Below are positions 61,406 through 64,000 of a DNA stretch of 64,000 nt, one piece after another. Position numbers and translations under genes: made by a program. The notes under the pieces are model-generated. The model saw nothing but the letters and a program-made list of their open reading frames with translations. It did not search any database and was not told the DNA's origin. Source of the DNA: Flavobacterium aquicola (GTDB taxonomy: Bacteria; Bacteroidota; Bacteroidia; Flavobacteriales; Flavobacteriaceae). Where the stretch lies: the NCBI RefSeq assembly GCF_003385115.1, contig NZ_QUNI01000006.1:8986-72985 (forward strand), in the 5' to 3' direction. Within the stretch, counting starts at the first letter, position 1. The number at the start of each line of letters is the position of its first letter.

Positions 61406-64000
61406 CTAACCTTTAATTGATGAATTCGTTTTGGCTTCCTCGGTTTTTATTTTATTCAGCTCTGTTTTGGCTTCTTCGACCACATCCGAATAGTCGGTGA
61501 AATTTTCGATTACATTATCCAAAACATAAGTTGCCTGATAACTGTCTTTCAAACCGTAGTAATTTTTTGCCATTAGAATCAAACCTTTGGCTCCATAATA
61601 GCGGTAACTCGAATAATTTTTGGCTAATTTTTGAATCGCTGTGTTCGAAAGCTCGAATTTTCCGTCCTTGTTTTTAAAATAAGCGTCATAGTATAAAGCT
61701 TCAGCAGACAGTTCTCCTTTGCTTACGGTCACTAATTTTGCGTAAGCAGTTTTGGCTTTGGCCTCATCACCTGTTTGCATTGCAGAACGAGCTACGATAA
61801 TTTGCGCATCGCTTTTTACATTTTCTTCCGCTTTTGCATTCGCTAAAACCTTATCTGCATAAACAACTGAATTGGAATAATCCTTTGTTTCATAATAACA
61901 TTTCATCAAATTCGCCTGCGCAAAAGTTTTATTCTGTGGAAAATCGGCTTCTTTTTCCAAACGGACTAAAACTGGAATTGATTTAGCACAATTTTTATCT
62001 TTCAAAAATATTTGAGCCAAACGAACCAGCGATTGCTCCGTATATTCGGAACGCGACTGATTGACCACATACTCATAATTAGCAACTGATTTACTTTCTG
62101 TACCTTCAGCATAATACAGTTGTGCCAATTGAAAATTAGCCTGCAGAATATGAACTCCATTTGGAAACTTAGCCACATAATTACTAAAACCTGAAATAGC
62201 CTGTTTAGAATTTCCTTGTTCCAATTGTTTTTGTGAAGCCTCGAAAGAATCATTATCCAACTCTAAATCCGTCACCGCAACAAAATCCAGAGTACGTACC
62301 CAAGAAGCATATTCATCAACTTTTCCATTATCAACATAAATCAATCGGGCTGTAGCAACGGCTTCATAGGCTTCGGGAGTTTTTGGAAATTCGGAAGCCA
62401 CTTTTTTAAATTTGGCAATAGCTAAATCATCTTTATCCGAATTATAATAAATCAATCCCTGACGCAAAATAGATTTTGATGTATACGAACTGCTTTTAAA
62501 ACCTGTAATTAATTTATCATAAGCCTTAATCGCCAAGTCTTGTTTGTTCTCGGCTACATATGTATTTCCTAGCTCAAACAACACATCGTCCTGATAATCT
62601 GATTTTGGGTATAATGTCAAAAAGGCATTCAGCTCTTCGATTTTTTTACTGTTTTTCGAAAGGAATCCATAGCAAAGCGCTTTTTGAAAATACGCATAAT
62701 CAGCATCTACACTTTTGGATTCAATTACCTTATTGTAAGCATCTAAAGCCACCTGATATTTTGTCGTTACAAATCGGCAATCGGCCAAACGCAGATACGA
62801 ATCATTCAAACGAAATTTATCTGCTTTGTTGCTTTCTATTTGTTTTTGGAAAAAATCACCTGCCTTATCATATTCTTTCAATTTAAAATTGGCGTAGGCA
62901 ATATTGTAATTAACGTTTTTGAATTCAACCGTTTCTTTGGCTTTTGGCAAATCCACAAATTGCTGATAACTTGCTAAAGCATCTTTAAAATTTTCTAAAT
63001 TATATTCAGATTCTGCTTTCCAAAAAGTGGTGCGGGCAGTAATTACAGCATCTTTTTGTTCTTTCAAACCTTTTTCGAACATTGCTATAGAACCAAAATA
63101 ATCACTATTCGTATACAATTCCAATCCTCTGTAGAAAGCTACTTTTTGATATACTCCCCTATTTTCGGAAGTTTTATTTTTTTCCAATAAAGCCAATGCT
63201 TCCTTGTAATTTTTAGACGAAATATAAGAGTCAATCAATAATTTTTCTATTAAACTATTATTAGGATTCGTTGGATATTTAGTCATAAAAGCCAACAAAA
63301 CTTCGGGAACAGTTTGGTACGAATTCCCAATTTCATAACTCAATTTGGCATAATTAAAACTCGCATCTTCCTGCAGTTTTAAATTGAAATTCATTTCAGA
63401 AGCGTTTTTGAAAGCATTCAAAGCCTGTTGTTTTTTTCCTGATTCCAAATAACTTTCTCCCAAATGATAATAGGCATTCTGTGCTATGAAATCATTTCCA
63501 CCGATAATTTTATTGAATTGCGAAACGGCATTTTCATAATCCTTTTGCACATAATACGCATAACCCAACTGATAGAAATCGGTATTGTTCCATTTTCCAT
63601 TTTTGCCTTTATAACCTACCAAATACGGAATTGCTTTATCATATTGCTTTAGATTAAAATAGCTTTCGCCGATGATTTTATTTAATTCTGATTTTTCCTC
63701 AGGAGTTGATTTCGGCATTGCCTTAATTCCTAAATCAATAGCTTTCTGAAATTCTCCTGCCTTGAAACTCATATCCGATTTGTAATAGGACAATTTCTCA
63801 GCATATTTTTCATTTCCGGAAACCTGATCAAATTGTTTGTTGGCTTCCGCATAATCATCAGATTCATACGCCATGAAACCCATATAGTATTTGCTTTGGG
63901 TACCATATTCATCGGAATCCGTTACTCTGCTGAAATAACTTTTTGCTTTTTTAGGATTTTTGGCATCAAAATAAGTGTATCCTTTTTCGAAATTGAATTT
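61406..64000 (-). CDS. Large TPR protein, partial (5' end outside the window)
   Basis: The reading frame stays open to base 64000, so the Met at 63883 is internal; at least 864 residues are present. The protein is a near-continuous array of TPR units of the YbgF/BamD-like type (NAYYHLGESYLESGKKQQALNAFKNASE, YQDDVLFELGNTYVAENKQDLAIKAYDKLI, and many others). TPRs bind proteins; an outer-membrane or periplasmic scaffold is inferred from the barrel gene that follows 47 bases later. The last 20 residues are charged (KTELNKIKTEEAKTNSS). The true start and signal peptide are not visible. Confidence 0.88.
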   Translation of the reverse strand, partial: KFNFEKGYTYFDAKNPKKAKSYFSRVTDSDEYGTQSKYYMGFMAYESDDYAEANKQFDQVSGNEKYAEKLSYYKSDMSFKAGEFQKAIDLGIKAMPKSTPEEKSELNKIIGESYFNLKQYDKAIPYLVGYKGKNGKWNNTDFYQLGYAYYVQKDYENAVSQFNKIIGGNDFIAQNAYYHLGESYLESGKKQQALNAFKNASEMNFNLKLQEDASFNYAKLSYEIGNSYQTVPEVLLAFMTKYPTNPNNSLIEKLLIDSYISSKNYKEALALLEKNKTSENRGVYQKVAFYRGLELYTNSDYFGSIAMFEKGLKEQKDAVITARTTFWKAESEYNLENFKDALASYQQFVDLPKAKETVEFKNVNYNIAYANFKLKEYDKAGDFFQKQIESNKADKFRLNDSYLRLADCRFVTTKYQVALDAYNKVIESKSVDADYAYFQKALCYGFLSKNSKKIEELNAFLTLYPKSDYQDDVLFELGNTYVAENKQDLAIKAYDKLITGFKSSSYTSKSILRQGLIYYNSDKDDLAIAKFKKVASEFPKTPEAYEAVATARLIYVDNGKVDEYASWVRTLDFVAVTDLELDNDSFEASQKQLEQGNSKQAISGFSNYVAKFPNGVHILQANFQLAQLYYAEGTESKSVANYEYVVNQSRSEYTEQSLVRLAQIFLKDKNCAKSIPVLVRLEKEADFPQNKTFAQANLMKCYYETKDYSNSVVYADKVLANAKAEENVKSDAQIIVARSAMQTGDEAKAKTAYAKLVTVSKGELSAEALYYDAYFKNKDGKFELSNTAIQKLAKNYSSYRYYGAKGLILMAKNYYGLKDSYQATYVLDNVIENFTDYSDVVEEAKTELNKIKTEEAKTNSSIKG

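Noticed and set aside
63883..63885. Met at 63883 as the true start of the TPR protein
   Set aside because: The frame stays open to the window edge and codes for TPR-like residues, so the Met is internal.

Overview
The window is from a low-GC Bacteroidota genome, most likely Flavobacterium or a close relative. This rests on the Bacteroidota-type promoters (TAnnTTTG about 19 bases after TTG), the many TonB-dependent receptors (TBDRs) with an N-terminal carboxypeptidase-regulatory-like domain, the GatB-AspRS fusion, and the house-keeping gene content. No rRNA, tRNA, CRISPR array, transposase, integrase or prophage gene was seen.

Region 1 (1-25.5 kb, almost all + strand) is an iron or ferri-siderophore acquisition superlocus. 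It holds five TBDRs, three PepSY membrane proteins (two near-identical copies), a DUF4198 periplasmic protein, an AraC/PchR-type regulator and a Fes/IroE-like esterase with a TPR tail. At its centre is a four-gene operon: secreted ankyrin-repeat protein, DUF2271 protein with a flavinylation motif, PepSY-flavodoxin-FNR reductase, and ApbE flavin transferase. Together they suggest receptors that bring ferri-siderophores into the periplasm, and a flavin-based electron route from cytosolic NAD(P)H to the periplasm for iron reduction and release. Five TBDR or operon promoters carry the same palindrome (TTATTTA-TTC-TAAATAA or a degenerate form) just after the -7 box, which is probably a Fur-type operator.

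Region 2 (25.5-30.6 kb) is an accessory block below valS: two overlapping genes of unknown function, a GLUG-repeat lipoprotein, and a duplicated 3' end of valS with its terminator. Region 3 (30.6-55 kb) is mostly core: valS, a DUF1573 protein, a PDZ aspartyl protease, an aminotransferase, folE, a four-helix bundle protein, cysS, yidD, lgt, an mdaB/ygiN-like pair with a LysR regulator, secDF, mdh, gyrB and a gatC-gatA-gatB/aspS operon.

Region 4 (55-59 kb) is a small defence island: an RloA/RloB (AbiL-like) pair, then an HTH antitoxin with an AbiEii-type nucleotidyltransferase toxin, inserted beside a GreA-like gene whose 3' end is duplicated. Region 5 (59-64 kb) holds a plug-less TonB-receptor-like barrel and a large TPR protein that runs off the window.

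The intergenic DNA carries several dispersed hairpin repeats. One has four copies in which the stem sequence changes while pairing is kept. Accessory genes at both valS and the GreA-like gene are bounded by duplicated 3' ends of the resident gene, which suggests a shared way of capturing cassettes.
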